From assembly GCA_035048485.1 (NCBI GenBank), contig CM068587.1, positions 43,523,842-43,587,841 of the forward strand: DNA of 64,000 bases, in the 5' to 3' direction. Below, one piece after another: positions 11,741 to 22,202 of the stretch. The notes under the pieces are model-generated. The model was not told where the DNA came from. It saw only the letters and a list, made by a program, of their open reading frames with translations, and ran no database searches. Position 1 is the stretch's first letter; each line of letters opens with the position of its first letter. Source of the stretch: Pteria penguin (Eukaryota; Mollusca; Bivalvia; Pterioida; Pteriidae). The position numbers and the translations under genes were made by a program.

Positions 11741-12023
11741 TTGTTTGTTTGTTTGTTTGATTATTGTTTTACGTCACTCCACGATTATTTCACGTATATG
11801 GTGACGGCATCTGCCTGATGCATTGCATACAAATTTAGACCTTTGCAACGGACCCACCCGAAGCAGTGAGGGATCTTTTACGTGCCACGCCTACCGTGAC
11901 ACGGGACCTCGGTTTTTACTGTCTCATCCGAAAGACAGAACACCGGTGTGCCCCGGGCGGGAGTCGAACCTGCGACCTCTCGATCACGAGCCGAGCACCT
12001 TATCCACTAGGCCACACCGGCTT
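11741..12023 (-). mobile_element. Full-length tRNA-derived SINE with 12-bp target duplication
   Basis: Reading on the minus strand, the head is GCCGGTGTGGCCTAGTGG, with a tRNA-like anticodon arm (stem CTCGG/TCGAG, loop CTCGTGA) and B-box GGTTCGACTCC. The body contains GATCCCTCACTGCTTCGGG, the 3' module has GCAGATGCCGTCACCATAT and GTGGAGTGACGT, and the tail is (CAAA)n. A perfect direct repeat CTTTTTTATTAC flanks it at 11729-11740 and 12024-12035, as expected for LINE-driven retroposition. It is not a functional tRNA gene: the acceptor stem does not close. Confidence 0.88.
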
Positions 12024-12035
12024 CTTTTTTATTAC

Positions 12036-12451
12036 AATATACCGTAACCTTTCGAGTACAATACATGAAATGATTGCCCTACTACATAGTCCAAATAATA
12101 CTTAATTTCCAAGAATATGTTATTTCAAGACAGCTGTCTATGAATAAAAAGGAATAGGGGTTCTATATTTTGTTGCGTAAGGAGATGGTCAGAATAAATG
12201 TATATGATATATAGTAGTGCTATGTCATTCTGCAATTCTGAAAGCACTGACATAACGAGATTGGTACCTCGTACCAATTCGTAAAAAGTGTTGTTGTTTT
12301 TTATTCTGGTCCAAAATAAAATATGGCATATTTTCAACATTTGTGTTGACTTAGTCACAGGAATTCAAAAATAAATGACCTCTTCCTTCCTGCATGACTG
12401 ATCATCTAAGTACTCAGGTGAGTGATACAGGCAAACTTGGGCCTCTTGTTT
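12036..12451 (-). mobile_element. Type A 5'-end fragment, reverse orientation
   Basis: From about 12280 to 12451 the reverse complement reads AAACAAGAGGCCCAAGTTTGCC, a GTATCACTCACCTGAGTAC-like 5' end, CATGCAGGAAGG, then the AACACAAATGTTGAAAATAT block. It stops at the AACAACACTTTTTAC site, and the remaining 12036-12280 is unassigned. Confidence 0.65.
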
Positions 12452-12663
12452 TTCTTCTGTCAAAAAAATACAAACCTGTAATATATATTAAAGTAGAAAA
12501 AAATAAAAGACCAAAAACTCTGTATCGAACTAGGGGTTAATTTTAAAAATCGAAAGGCATCTTCTTTTATTTTATCACAGTATTCTGCATAAGTTTTATG
12601 AAAATCCATTCAAAAATATTAAAGCTATTCTGTCCCATAGGAACTATCATTATTCTATCCATT
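12452..12663. other. Short degenerate repeat remnant
   Basis: Contains fragments similar to type D interiors (CAGTATTCTGCATAAGTTTT, ATGAAAATCCATTCAAAAAT). No gene. Confidence 0.4.
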
Positions 12664-14156
12664 AACAAGAGCAATGCCTAGTGTGGCATAATACGCCCGT
12701 CGCTTACTTTGGATGGAATCAATGTGAACGTATGGTTTTGTTACCCCCAAACATGGGTCTCTTTTGTAATACTTTTATGAAATATTGAAATCCAAAAAGA
12801 GGAATCCAAGTCCCATAACTCTACAACAACAAAATGGAATTTGCTCAAAACTAAAAAGTGGCTTCCCCGACACTATTAAAGCATTCTGTATATGTTTCAT
12901 GAAAAACAACTGAGGTTTACTTGAGTTATCACTTTACATAGCATCTCCATAGCATCCTATCATAGTAACAAAGTTTTATTCATTTACATGATGTGACCTT
13001 GAAAGCATTCTGTATACGTTTCATGAAAAACAATTGAGGTTTACTTGAGTTATCACTTTACATAGCATCTCCATAGCATCTTATCATAGTAACAAAGTTT
13101 TATTCATTTACATGATGTGACCTTGACCTTTGACATATGACCTTGGGTCAAGGTCATCACACGACCTTGGGTCCTCAGTAACAATTCTGTGAAATATCAT
13201 TGAAATCCATGCACAAGGGAAGAAGTTATGGTCTGAACAATGTTTTATTCACTTTGCATGTTGTGACCTTGACCTTTGACGGTCAAGGTCATAATACCCT
13301 TGGGTGCTAAGTAACAATTCTGTGAAATATTATTGAAATCTATGCAAAGGGGAAAAAGTTATGGCCCGAACAAGATTTTACTTACTTGGCATGTTGTGAC
13401 CTTGACCTTTGACCTATGACCTTGGGTCAAGTGTAACAATACTGTGAAATATTATTGAAATCCATGCACAAGGCAAGAAGTTATGGCCCGAACAAGGTTT
13501 CAGTCATTTTGCATGTTGTGACTTTGACCTTTGACTTATGACTTTGGGTCAAGGTCATGACACACCTTTGGGTTCTCAGTAACAATTCTGTGAAATATTA
13601 TTGAAATCCATGAACAGGGGAAGAAGTAATAGTCCGGACAAAGTTTTACTCACTTTGCATGTTGTGATCTTGACCTTTGACCTATGACCTTTGGTCAAGG
13701 TTATGACACAGCTTTGGCTCCTAAGTAACAATTCTGTGAACTATTATTGAAATCCATGCACAGGGGAAGAAGTTATGGCCCGGACAATGTGTTATTTACT
13801 TTGCATGTTGTGACCTTGACAGCCTTTTTCCCATATTGACGGTGCTCTTCCTCTATAATATTTAAGCATTCTGTATTTGTTTCATGAAAAACCACTTATA
13901 TCTACTTAAGTTATCACGTCCCATACAAAATGCCACTGTCCTATCAATATCAAAAAACAAAATCTCTTAATACCGCAACGGCAAGGTGGGGTTTTTTAAA
14001 ATCAAGTAAGCTCTTCCTCAGTGTTATTTAAGTCTTCTGTAAAAGTTTCATGAAAAACCACTGACATTTACGAAAGTTATTGTGTCTTATAGCAGATGGA
14101 CAGACGGACATTACCATACCATTGTATTTCCCGTCTGACATGCATATAAAAAATTA
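12664..14156 (+). mobile_element. Type D element with tandem TGACCTTTGACCT-rich core
   Basis: Starts ACAAGAGCAATGCCTAGTG then GGCATAATACGCCCGTCGC. Ends GACAGACGGACATTACC then CCCGTCTGACATGCATATAAAA. The core holds six tandem units starting with TGTGACCTTGACC (about 13117, 13261, 13393, 13515, 13662, 13808; spacing 122-147 bp). Each unit continues into GGGTCAAGGTCATGACAC, CTGTGAAATATTATTGAAAT and GGGGAAGAAGTTATGG. Perfect TGACCTTTGACCT (an AGGTCA direct repeat spaced by 1) occurs at about 13404 and 13672. No protein-coding region. Confidence 0.78.
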
Positions 14157-14702
14157 TTTGCTTTCAAGCAATTTGAGTTGCTACTCTTTTGCATGGCAGA
14201 ACTGGCCTATATCAATAGGAGTTGTCGGATGACAACATAGCTCACCGGCCAGGCATTGTCAGAAGGAAACTATATATTTTCTAAGTTTTCTTGAGTCAAA
14301 GTCAAGGTCGCAAAGTAAAAATGTTGGTACAGACAGAAGGTCTAGCCATAATGTACACATGTGTGATATATGAAAGTCCTACAACTAGTAATTGATGAGT
14401 TTTGGACATGGTTAAGGTTTTTGAAAGTGGGTCAAACATCAAAGACAAGGTCCTTGGGTCCAAACTTTTGGTACAGACAGAAATGTCTAGTCATAATGAA
14501 CAGAAATGTGTAATATGAAATCTCTATCCCCAGTAGATGAAGACTTAATGGCAAGGATAAAGTTTTTGGAAAATAGGTCAAATGTCAAGGTTAGAGTTGC
14601 AGGGTGAAACATGATGGTACAAATGGCAACGTTTTGTTAAAAGGAATGTGGACAGCACAAGGGTTATGACATTAGCTCTCAAGACATGTGTCCCGCCTAG
14701 CT
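14157..14702 (+). mobile_element. Type E repeat
   Basis: Begins near GGAGTTGTCGGATGACAAC and ATAGCTCACCGGCC; the body has two related blocks (GGTACAGACAGAAGGTCTAG and GGTACAGACAGAAATGTCTA), and it ends TGTCCCGCCTAGCTAAAA. Related fragments lie near 29530-29760 and 40640-40900. The next type A element abuts its last A-run exactly. Confidence 0.55.
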
Positions 14703-17297
14703 AAAACAAGAGGCCCAAGTGGGCCTATATCGCTCACCTGAGTACCTAGATTATCAGTCATGCATGAAGGAGAATTCATTTATTTTTGCATTAATGTGAC
14801 TAAGTCAACACAGATGTTGAAAATGTCAAATTTTATTTCAGGCTAGAATAAAAAACAACACTTTTTTGCACATCCATTCAGGTGATTTTGATATTAAGCA
14901 TTTCCTTTGTCTCTGCAAGAAGTCATTCAGGGCAACAAGTTAGTCATTTTCTTTAGGTGGGGCCTTTTGTTGACTGATTTCAAGTCTGGGTCATGAACAA
15001 CAATTGTTTCAAATATTGTCCAGATCTAACTTAAAATTGCCTAATTTCATATGTTGAGTGTTGAGAAACATCTAAAAACTTATTTAGATGTGTAAAGAAA
15101 TGAAAAAAAAATTTTGACCACAGCTGGATTTGAACCGCTACTCTCCATATTTCAATTACCAAGTGGTATATGTACCATTGTGAGAACTGCTTTTTAGACA
15201 TGGTGGCATTATCTGTTAACCAATTTGGATGAAATTTACCAAATTGATAGAGGACTTTTAGTACTTCATGTATTCCATGTTTCATTAAAATCTTTCATGT
15301 GGTATAACAGCAGAAGTGAAAAATGTGATTGAATTGTTCCTATACACCCTCATTTGGAAGTCTTAAAAAATTCATAGAAAATCCAAAAATTGAGATATTG
15401 ACAAAATTCTTTCAAAGTAACAATCCTTACCATAATTATGATCACAATAGTCCATAAGAAATCATCATTATCAATTAACTAGGAAATATGACACTTTTTT
15501 CTGCATTGAATCACCAAGTCCAAAGAAATGTCGAAAAAAATTCTAAAATTTGATTTTGGAAGGGAACCAAAATGACAATACATCTTCACTCATCCCTCTA
15601 GATCATTTCTATGCATTCTGTTTGTCTCTGTATACAGCCCGTATGAAAAAGAATATTGTTAAACGAGGGAACTCTTTTGAGACCTACTCTTGACTATGGT
15701 GGCGCCACCTGTAAAGAGGTCTGGACGAAAACAACAGAATTTGAAGAGGATCATAAGTGACTTATTTCTACCAAGATTTATTAAAATCCCTCAAACAGTT
15801 TTGTAGAAAAAGTTGAAAATGTGAAAAATGGCCAAACCCCCCCCCCCCCCCCCTTTTTTTTTTTTTGGAAGTCTTAAACGTAAAATTCCTAATTTCATAT
15901 GTTGAGTGTTGAGAAACATCTAAAAACTTATTTAGATGTGTAAAAAAAAAAAAAAAATTTTTTTGACCACAGCTGGATTTGAACCGCTACTCTCCATATT
16001 TCAATTACCAAGTGGTATATGTACCATTGTGAGACCTACTTTTAGACATGGTGGCATTATCTGTTAACCAATTTGGATGATCCGCACAAAAAACAAAACC
16101 TTTGAAAAGGACTATGAGTACTTGCATCCTACCCAGTTTTATCACAATCCTTCAAGTTGTTCTGTAGATCAAGTTGAAGATATGAAAAATTGTCCCCCCC
16201 CCCTTTTCTTGGAAGTCTTAAAAAATTCATAAAAAATTCAAAAATCGAGACATTGAAAAAATTCCTTCGCACCAGCATTCCTTACCATAGAAATGATTAA
16301 ATGAAACCAAATGAATGCATCAATGTTTACTAAAAGAAAATAATAACTCTTTAATGCATTAAAATAACAAAGTCCAAAATAAAAATGAAAAAACGTCAAA
16401 AATTTGATTTCGGAATGGAACCAAAAATATCAACACTTCTTCCCATATGCCTCTAAATCATTCCAATGCAGTCGGTTTGTCGCTGTATGCACCCGATCTG
16501 AATAAGAAGTTTGTCAAAGGAGGGTACCCTCTGTGACCTACTTTTGTCTGTGGTGGTGCCACCTGTTCATGGATCCTGACAAAAATGACCACATTTGTCG
16601 GGGACCTTGAGTATTTGATGCATGCCAAGTTTCACTGAATTCCAGCGAGTGGTTCCGAAGAAAAAGTTCAAACTGTGAAATGTTTACACCAATTATCCCA
16701 CCCCCCTTTTTCTTGAAAGTCTTAAAAAATTCATAAAAAATCCAAAACATAAAATATTGAAAAATTTTCTTCGCAGTAGTATTTCTTACCATCAAAATGA
16801 TCAAATTAAACCAAATTAATGCATCAATGTTTACTAAAAGAAAAAAATACCTCTTTTCTGCATTAAAACTACCAAGTACAAAAAAATGTGAAAAAAAACG
16901 TCAAAAATTTGATTTCGGAACGGAACCAAAAATAACAACACTTCTTCACACATCCCTCTAGATCATTCATATGCATTCGGTTTGTCTCTGTATGCCCCCG
17001 GTCTGAAGAAGAAGTTTGTCAAAGGAGGGTACCCTCTTTGACCTACTTTTGCCTGTGGTGGCGCCACCTGTTGATGAATCCGGACCAAAAACAACAACAC
17101 TTGTAGGGGACCATGAGTACTACATGCTTATCAAGTTTCATCAAATTCTGTTCAGTGGTTCTGGAGAAGAAGTCGAAAATGTGAAAAGTTAACGACGGAC
17201 GACGGACGACGGACGACAGACGACGGACGGACGACGGACGACGGACGGTGATTGATCACAATAGCTCACTTGAGCCTTTGGCTCAGGTGAGCTAAAA
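14703..17297 (+). mobile_element. Full-length type A element
   Basis: About 2.6 kb, closely matching 7464-10037. The 5' end is AGGCCCAAGTGGGCCT with GCTCACCTGAG. The first core unit (from about 15355) is followed by a re-start of the 5' block, then two further ~500-bp units (from about 16211 and 16718). A long C17/T13 tract lies at about 15837-15866. The GACGGACGACGG microsatellite spans about 17190-17250, and the terminal hairpin CTCACTTGAGCC/GGCTCAGGTGAG ends at 17291. No coding region is conserved. Confidence 0.83.
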
Positions 17298-17968
17298 AGA
17301 AATAACTAGCAATGCCTAACGCTGCATTTTACACCGGTTACATAAACTAAAGCAGGAAACAAACACTGTAACTTTGACCTTGCAGATTTGACCTTGGTGT
17401 TAGATCATGACACACCCTTGGGTCTTGGGCAACAATTCTGTGAAATGTTATTCAAATCCATGCAAGGGATATAAATATATGACCCTTAGAAAGGTTAACC
17501 CAATTTGTGGACTGTAGCCTTTGTAGATATGACCTTAGTTCAAGGTCATGACGCACCCTTCAGACCTGGGCAACAATTCTCTGAAATATTCAAATCCATG
17601 CATACAGACATACAGACAAATCACTTTATTGAAATGGCCTATACCCTCATCTTATCTCTGTCAAGGCGAGTTAAAAATGTGAAAATTAAAGGACATCATA
17701 TGACTGACGCACTGACTACCTTGAACCTTCTACCCAAAATAAAACAACACTTGTGGGAGACCTTGAAAACTTAATTTCTGTCAAATTTCATTAAATCTTT
17801 CCATTAGTTTTGCAAAGGATGTAGAAGAATAAGTCCATTAGCTTTATGTTTTTGATATAATGAGAATACCGGGGTATGTGTATCTCCTTTATATATTTCT
17901 TTTTTAATTTATCAACTTTTCGTTGTTTTAATAGTGAAGACATATAAATGGGCTATTGAGAAATTTAC
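17298..17968 (+). mobile_element. Degenerate type D-like and type A-like remnants
   Basis: AGCAATGCCTAACGCTGC at about 17308 resembles the type D 5' end; one GACACACCCTTGGGTC unit follows, then another at about 17520-17590. From about 17650 there is a type A-like 3' block (GTTAAAAATGTGAAAATT, CAACACTTGTGGGAGACC). About 17840-17968 is unassigned intron, with the splice donor GTAAAT of the next exon at 17963-17968. Confidence 0.5.
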
Positions 17969-18135
17969 CTATGGATACAGAGAAGATGTAAGAGAGTTTG
18001 GTGATAGCAATCTATGGTAGGAGCCACTGTATCCATCATGCTAAGAAACTCCACAATCCAAGGCACTGTCAATACCAAACGATTACGCTTATAGGCTTTA
18101 AGTAAATGTGAAGATATGTCAATTGGAGGTTGATG
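17969..18135 (-). CDS. CDAN1: Codanin-1 exon 4 of the five visible
   Basis: A 167-bp internal exon. The acceptor is TAATTTTGTTTCAG|CATCAA and the donor is CATAG|GTAAAT. It reads 55 codons plus two bases, with no stop, starting in phase 0 to match the preceding exon. It encodes the most diagnostic piece of the gene, LTVPWIVEFLSMMD, followed by a Leu-rich helix ending LLHLLCIHR. Known codanin-1 proteins carry a near-identical LTVPW(L/V)VEFLS motif at this place. The protein acts with ASF1, limiting delivery of H3-H4 histones; the exon encodes part of the conserved central-to-C-terminal region. Confidence 0.88.
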
Positions 18136-18640
18136 CTGAAACAAAATTAAAAAATTTTTTTATTGAATTCCTGTAAGAAACTTAATCTGCCATTTAAATA
18201 CAAAAACATGAATTACATAGCAATGATTCTATTTTCATTAATTTGTAAGGTATAACTTGGAGTTTAATACAATTTCTAACACTTTTCAGATACATTTCTT
18301 ACATTTCTTTCTGGCAATAGCAAAACTGCCACATGTGACTTTTGACACAACACTTTAAAATCAATAGTGGATCTCCCAGTGACATCACTTAGACAGAGCA
18401 GACACAAATACCCCCACCTGCAGGATGATTATTTGAATATGGTCTTGACCTGGTGAAGATCAGGTAAAGAGCATGATAAAACCCTAGGTGAGAAGGGGAA
18501 GTATTATGAACTTGTGCAGCTGCTTTCCTTCAGAGATGTGTGTTGTGATAACATTGACACAAGAGGAGAGGCCTTTGCTGATGGACTTGTCACCCACACA
18601 CAACCTTAGGTGTCAGGCAAAGGTTCAATATATATGGGAA
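18136..18640. other. Intron, no clear feature
   Basis: Unassigned intron between two codanin-1 exons. The acceptor polypyrimidine tract lies next to 18136. Some type F-like words (GACACAAGAGGAGAGGCC) appear after 18550. Confidence 0.45.
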
Positions 18641-19380
18641 AATGTTTCACAGAATTGAAGTAGATTGAAATTATGAAACATGCGAGAGCCTATAAACCAT
18701 TCACCTAAGTCAATGTCCAGTCCACTTGCCATTTTGACCCCAAAATCCATAATTATCATCCTTGTCACATGGGAAGTGTATCACCCTCGTCCAACAGGGA
18801 ATCCATGAGAGTGATATGGCGACTTTTAGTAAAATAATTTACACACAAGAGCCCAGAAATTGTGTTGCTTTATCAATGTCCAGCACACCTGACCTCTGCA
18901 ATATCAATAGGGATCATCTTTGTGCCATGGGGAGTCTGTATGTCCATTATAGTGATTTAAGGTGAAAGGGAAATGCATGAGAGCCTGGAAAACATTTACC
19001 TATATCAATGTCCAGTACACTTGACCTCTGACATTTTGACCCCAAAATCAATAGGGATCATCCTCATCCCATAGGGAGTGTGTTCATCCCATCGGGAATC
19101 TGTATGCAAGGTATCTTGACTCTAGGTGAAAAGGATAACACTTTAGAGCCAAGAAACCATTAAGCTATATCAATGTCCAGTACACTTGACCTTTGATCTT
19201 TCGACTCCAAAATCAATAGGGATTATCCTCATCCGATGGGGAGTCTGTATATTTGGTATCTTAACTCCTAGTGAAAAGGATAACACTACAGAGACTAACA
19301 GTCATTTGTGTCTACAGACGAACAGATAGACAGACAACTAGATTTCAGTATATTCCCCACATATGTTGTGGGGATATAAA
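18641..19380 (+). mobile_element. Type F element with ~130-165-bp tandem units
   Basis: Four tandem units are marked by CAATGTCCAG(T/C)(A/C)CAC (about 18712, 18875, 19007, 19170). Each is followed by TTTTGACCCCAAAATC-like and CATCCTCATCCCAT-like blocks. It ends in ACAGATAGACAGACAAC and a terminal hairpin CCCCACATATGTTGTGGGG followed by ATATAAAAA, the same hairpin-plus-A-run design as types A and D. Confidence 0.65.
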
Positions 19381-19660
19381 AATGTGAGAATATCACAGTG
19401 TTGCAGCCTAGGGTGATCCCTGATAATCCACATTTATTTAGTTTTGAAAAACATACAAATTTATAATTTAGTGCTCCTTGACAATTGCTTTAAATTTTAG
19501 AATATCTTAATATTGTGTAAAGAAACATTTTACAGAAAAAAAGGAGTTGTGAAGTCCCAGGCATTATGAGATGTGTTTCAAAGGAGCAAACATCTCTTGC
19601 TGGCACAAGACACAAGGTCACAAGGTAAAACAGCTTGGTAAAATAATGAGTCTGAATCCA
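19381..19660. other. Intron, no feature recognised
   Basis: AT-rich intron sequence leading into a minisatellite. No exon or element seen. Confidence 0.45.
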
Positions 19661-20607
19661 TATCAATCCTGTTATGTTATCAATCCTGTTGTAATATCGA
19701 TTCTGTCGTGATATCAATCCTGTCGTAATATCAATCCTGTTATAATATCAATCCTGTTATGATATCAATTCTGCCATAATATCAATCCCGTCGTAATATC
19801 AATCCTGTCGTAATATCATAATCAATCCTGACATCATATCAATGCTTTTGTGATATAAATCCTGTCATGATATCAATCCTGTCGTAATATCAACCCTGTC
19901 ATGTTATCAATCATGTTGTGATATAAATCTTGCCATAATATCAATCCTGTCGTAATATCAATCCTGTCATGTTATCAATCTTGTCATGATATCAATCCTG
20001 TCGTAAAATCAATTCTGTCATGTTATCAATCCTGTCATGATATCAATCCTGACATGATATCAATTCTGTCATGATATGAATCCGGTCTTTATATAAATCC
20101 TGTCATGATATCAATCCTGTCGTGACATAAATCCTGTCATGAGGTAAATCCTGTCTTGAAGTCAATCCTGTTGTGATATCAATCCTACCATAATATCAAT
20201 CCTGTCGTAATATCAATCCTGTGATGATATCAATCCTGTCGCAATATTAATCCTGTAATGTTATCAATCTTGTTGTGATATAAATCCTGCCATAATATCA
20301 ATCCTATCGTAATATCAATCCTGTCATGTTATCAATCTTGTCATGATATCAATCCTGTAATGATATCAATCCTGTCGTAAAATCAATTCTGTCATGTTAT
20401 CAATCCTGTCATGATATCAATCCTGTCATGATATCAATCCTGTCGTAACATAAATCCTGTCATGAAGTCAATCCTGTTGTGATATCAATCCTGCCATAAT
20501 ATCAATCCTGTCGTAATATCAATCCTGTGATGATATCAATCCTATTGCAATATTAATCCTGTCAATGATATCAATCCTGTTGCAATATTAATCCTGTCAT
20601 GATATTA
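19661..20607. repeat. 17-bp minisatellite, about 55 copies
   Basis: Degenerate tandem array with unit consensus TATCAATCCTGTCRTRA (17 bp). Variants include TTATCAATC, TATAAATCC and CTTGTC. Many units contain GATATC. Occasional units are one base longer or shorter. Lies inside the intron just downstream (gene sense) of the 20693-20836 exon, starting 86 bp from it. Confidence 0.92.
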
Positions 20608-20692
20608 CTGCCATTATGATGGTCCTACAAATCTTATTCCAGAAAAATCTGGTATCATTCAGTTACAACAGTAAATTATAACAGTTACTTAC

Positions 20693-20836
20693 ATTTTTCC
20701 TTAAGTTAACATATGATGTCAGACTGTCTTCAGGAAGCTTGGAGAAAGACTGGTAAGGAAGAAATGTTAAAAATCCAAGAAACTTCCCCAGCAAACGCAA
20801 AGTTAATAATGATGATATGAATAATTCCTTCTGCTC
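20693..20836 (-). CDS. CDAN1: Codanin-1 exon 3 of the five visible
   Basis: A 144-bp exon of exactly 48 codons in phase 0. The acceptor is CTACATTATTAG|GAGCAG and the donor is AAAAAT|GTAAGT. It encodes LLGKFLGFLTFLPYQ followed by a polar stretch ending VNLRKN. Codanin-1 of vertebrates has a matching 'LLAKFLGF..FLPYR' segment shortly before the LTVPW motif, which is the order found here. The exon is helix-rich and has no transmembrane or signal features. Confidence is high because motif, phase and neighbour order all agree. Confidence 0.88.
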
Positions 20837-22202
20837 CTAATAATGTAGAACATTACTTTAAAATTCATACAATAAAAGTTGTCGGTAGACAATAAAACTA
20901 ATCTGAATGGGTGTTAATTTTTGGAGAATAAATGTAAGAAGCAGATCACTCGGGTAATTGTGTTTTCCTACCTCATACAGATATCTAAAAAGAAGTTATT
21001 GACCAAAACATCTCAGAATCAATCGCAAGAGGAATTCTTTAGCAGTTCATAATGTAAGGAACTGAAGCATCAGACAACATGCATGACAAAATGATGATAC
21101 TGTCATGTTGAAAAATCCTAAGGCCCATAACTCCACTAAAACATTCTGAACAAGTCCTCCTTGCTGCATATACATCTACATATTGTAGTCATTTTAAAAA
21201 GTTTCAATGGAATCCATTTCACAGTTTCAGAGGTTTTTTATTTTCTTAAATGGCATGTAAACTTAATAATATAAGTGGTGATGCAATGCATTTACATTAA
21301 GTACTTGTTCAAAACATTCTTAAATTAGGCATAATATACCTTATTGTTATTAGCAGAAAAGTTTCATATAAAAGGACAGATAGTCTGAATGAATGCGGGA
21401 ATTCCATATTTGAAACTGTCTATTCCTGAAACAGACATGCAATCAGCAACATCAAGGCACCAAGTACATAACACTTTGTTGTTGTCCAAGTCATAGCTAT
21501 GCCCAGAGTTACTCTCTATCCAGTGAGACATTAAATTACGATTTCACTTACTGGGATGTCATTAAGTATAGAAGTAATGTGTAAATAAATGAGTAAATAA
21601 AGAGAGGTAGCCCATGCAGCGGGGAGTCTGAAGTAAATTGCAAAATCTTGCATTCTAGCCCTTTCCTGGCATTTAATTTCAATAGTTGAAAACTTTATGT
21701 TTTGTACTATTAAACTCCTATTTTGAAATAATGTTCAAGATAAAGACTCCCTATACTAGTTTCGATTAAACTGTAACTGATTTAGGCACATTAATTTGCT
21801 GACTACACGTAAGTTTTTATTTCTTCACTGCAATTGATCAATGTAAATACCAATAATTCTCAATTTGAATGTAAAAATCGTTCATGGTTAGTATTAACCC
21901 ACGCCTTACTTTAAATTACATCATGAATGATTAAATAAAACTTTTGAGAAATAAAACTTTGTAAATAATAGATACGGGATAATTTTTTCACAAATAAGAT
22001 AATCATAATTATTTCTATAGACATTGTTTTCGTTATGTGTTCTCTTATTTGAGAACTTTATAATGTACGATTGTTTACTATGTATACCGATGTAATCAAA
22101 TGACTCGTAAAAAAAATATGGCGGACCGTTGTTTTGGCAAAGAGGAAGACGCTATCTTTTTATTTTCAAATGTTTGTAGTCATTTCTAGGTATATTTTCA
22201 TA
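20837..22202. other. Intron, 1.4 kb without a recognised element
   Basis: Apart from a weak type A-like word (AGTTTCAATGGAATCC near 21205), I see no repeat or exon. It is one of the few long stretches without type A-H material. Confidence 0.5.

Noticed and set aside
11950..12023. Functional tRNA gene on the minus strand
   Set aside because: A- and B-boxes and an anticodon-like arm are present, but the acceptor stem does not pair and the sequence continues into a SINE body with a target duplication.
17263..17297. Canonical Helitron end (CTRR after a short hairpin)
   Set aside because: CTAA follows the hairpin, but the hairpin contains the subterminal inverted repeat and lies flush with the end; no TC 5' end is seen. 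HINE/pearl architecture fits better than a classic Helitron.
19661..20607. CRISPR-like array
   Set aside because: 17-bp degenerate units stand directly next to each other with no unique spacers.
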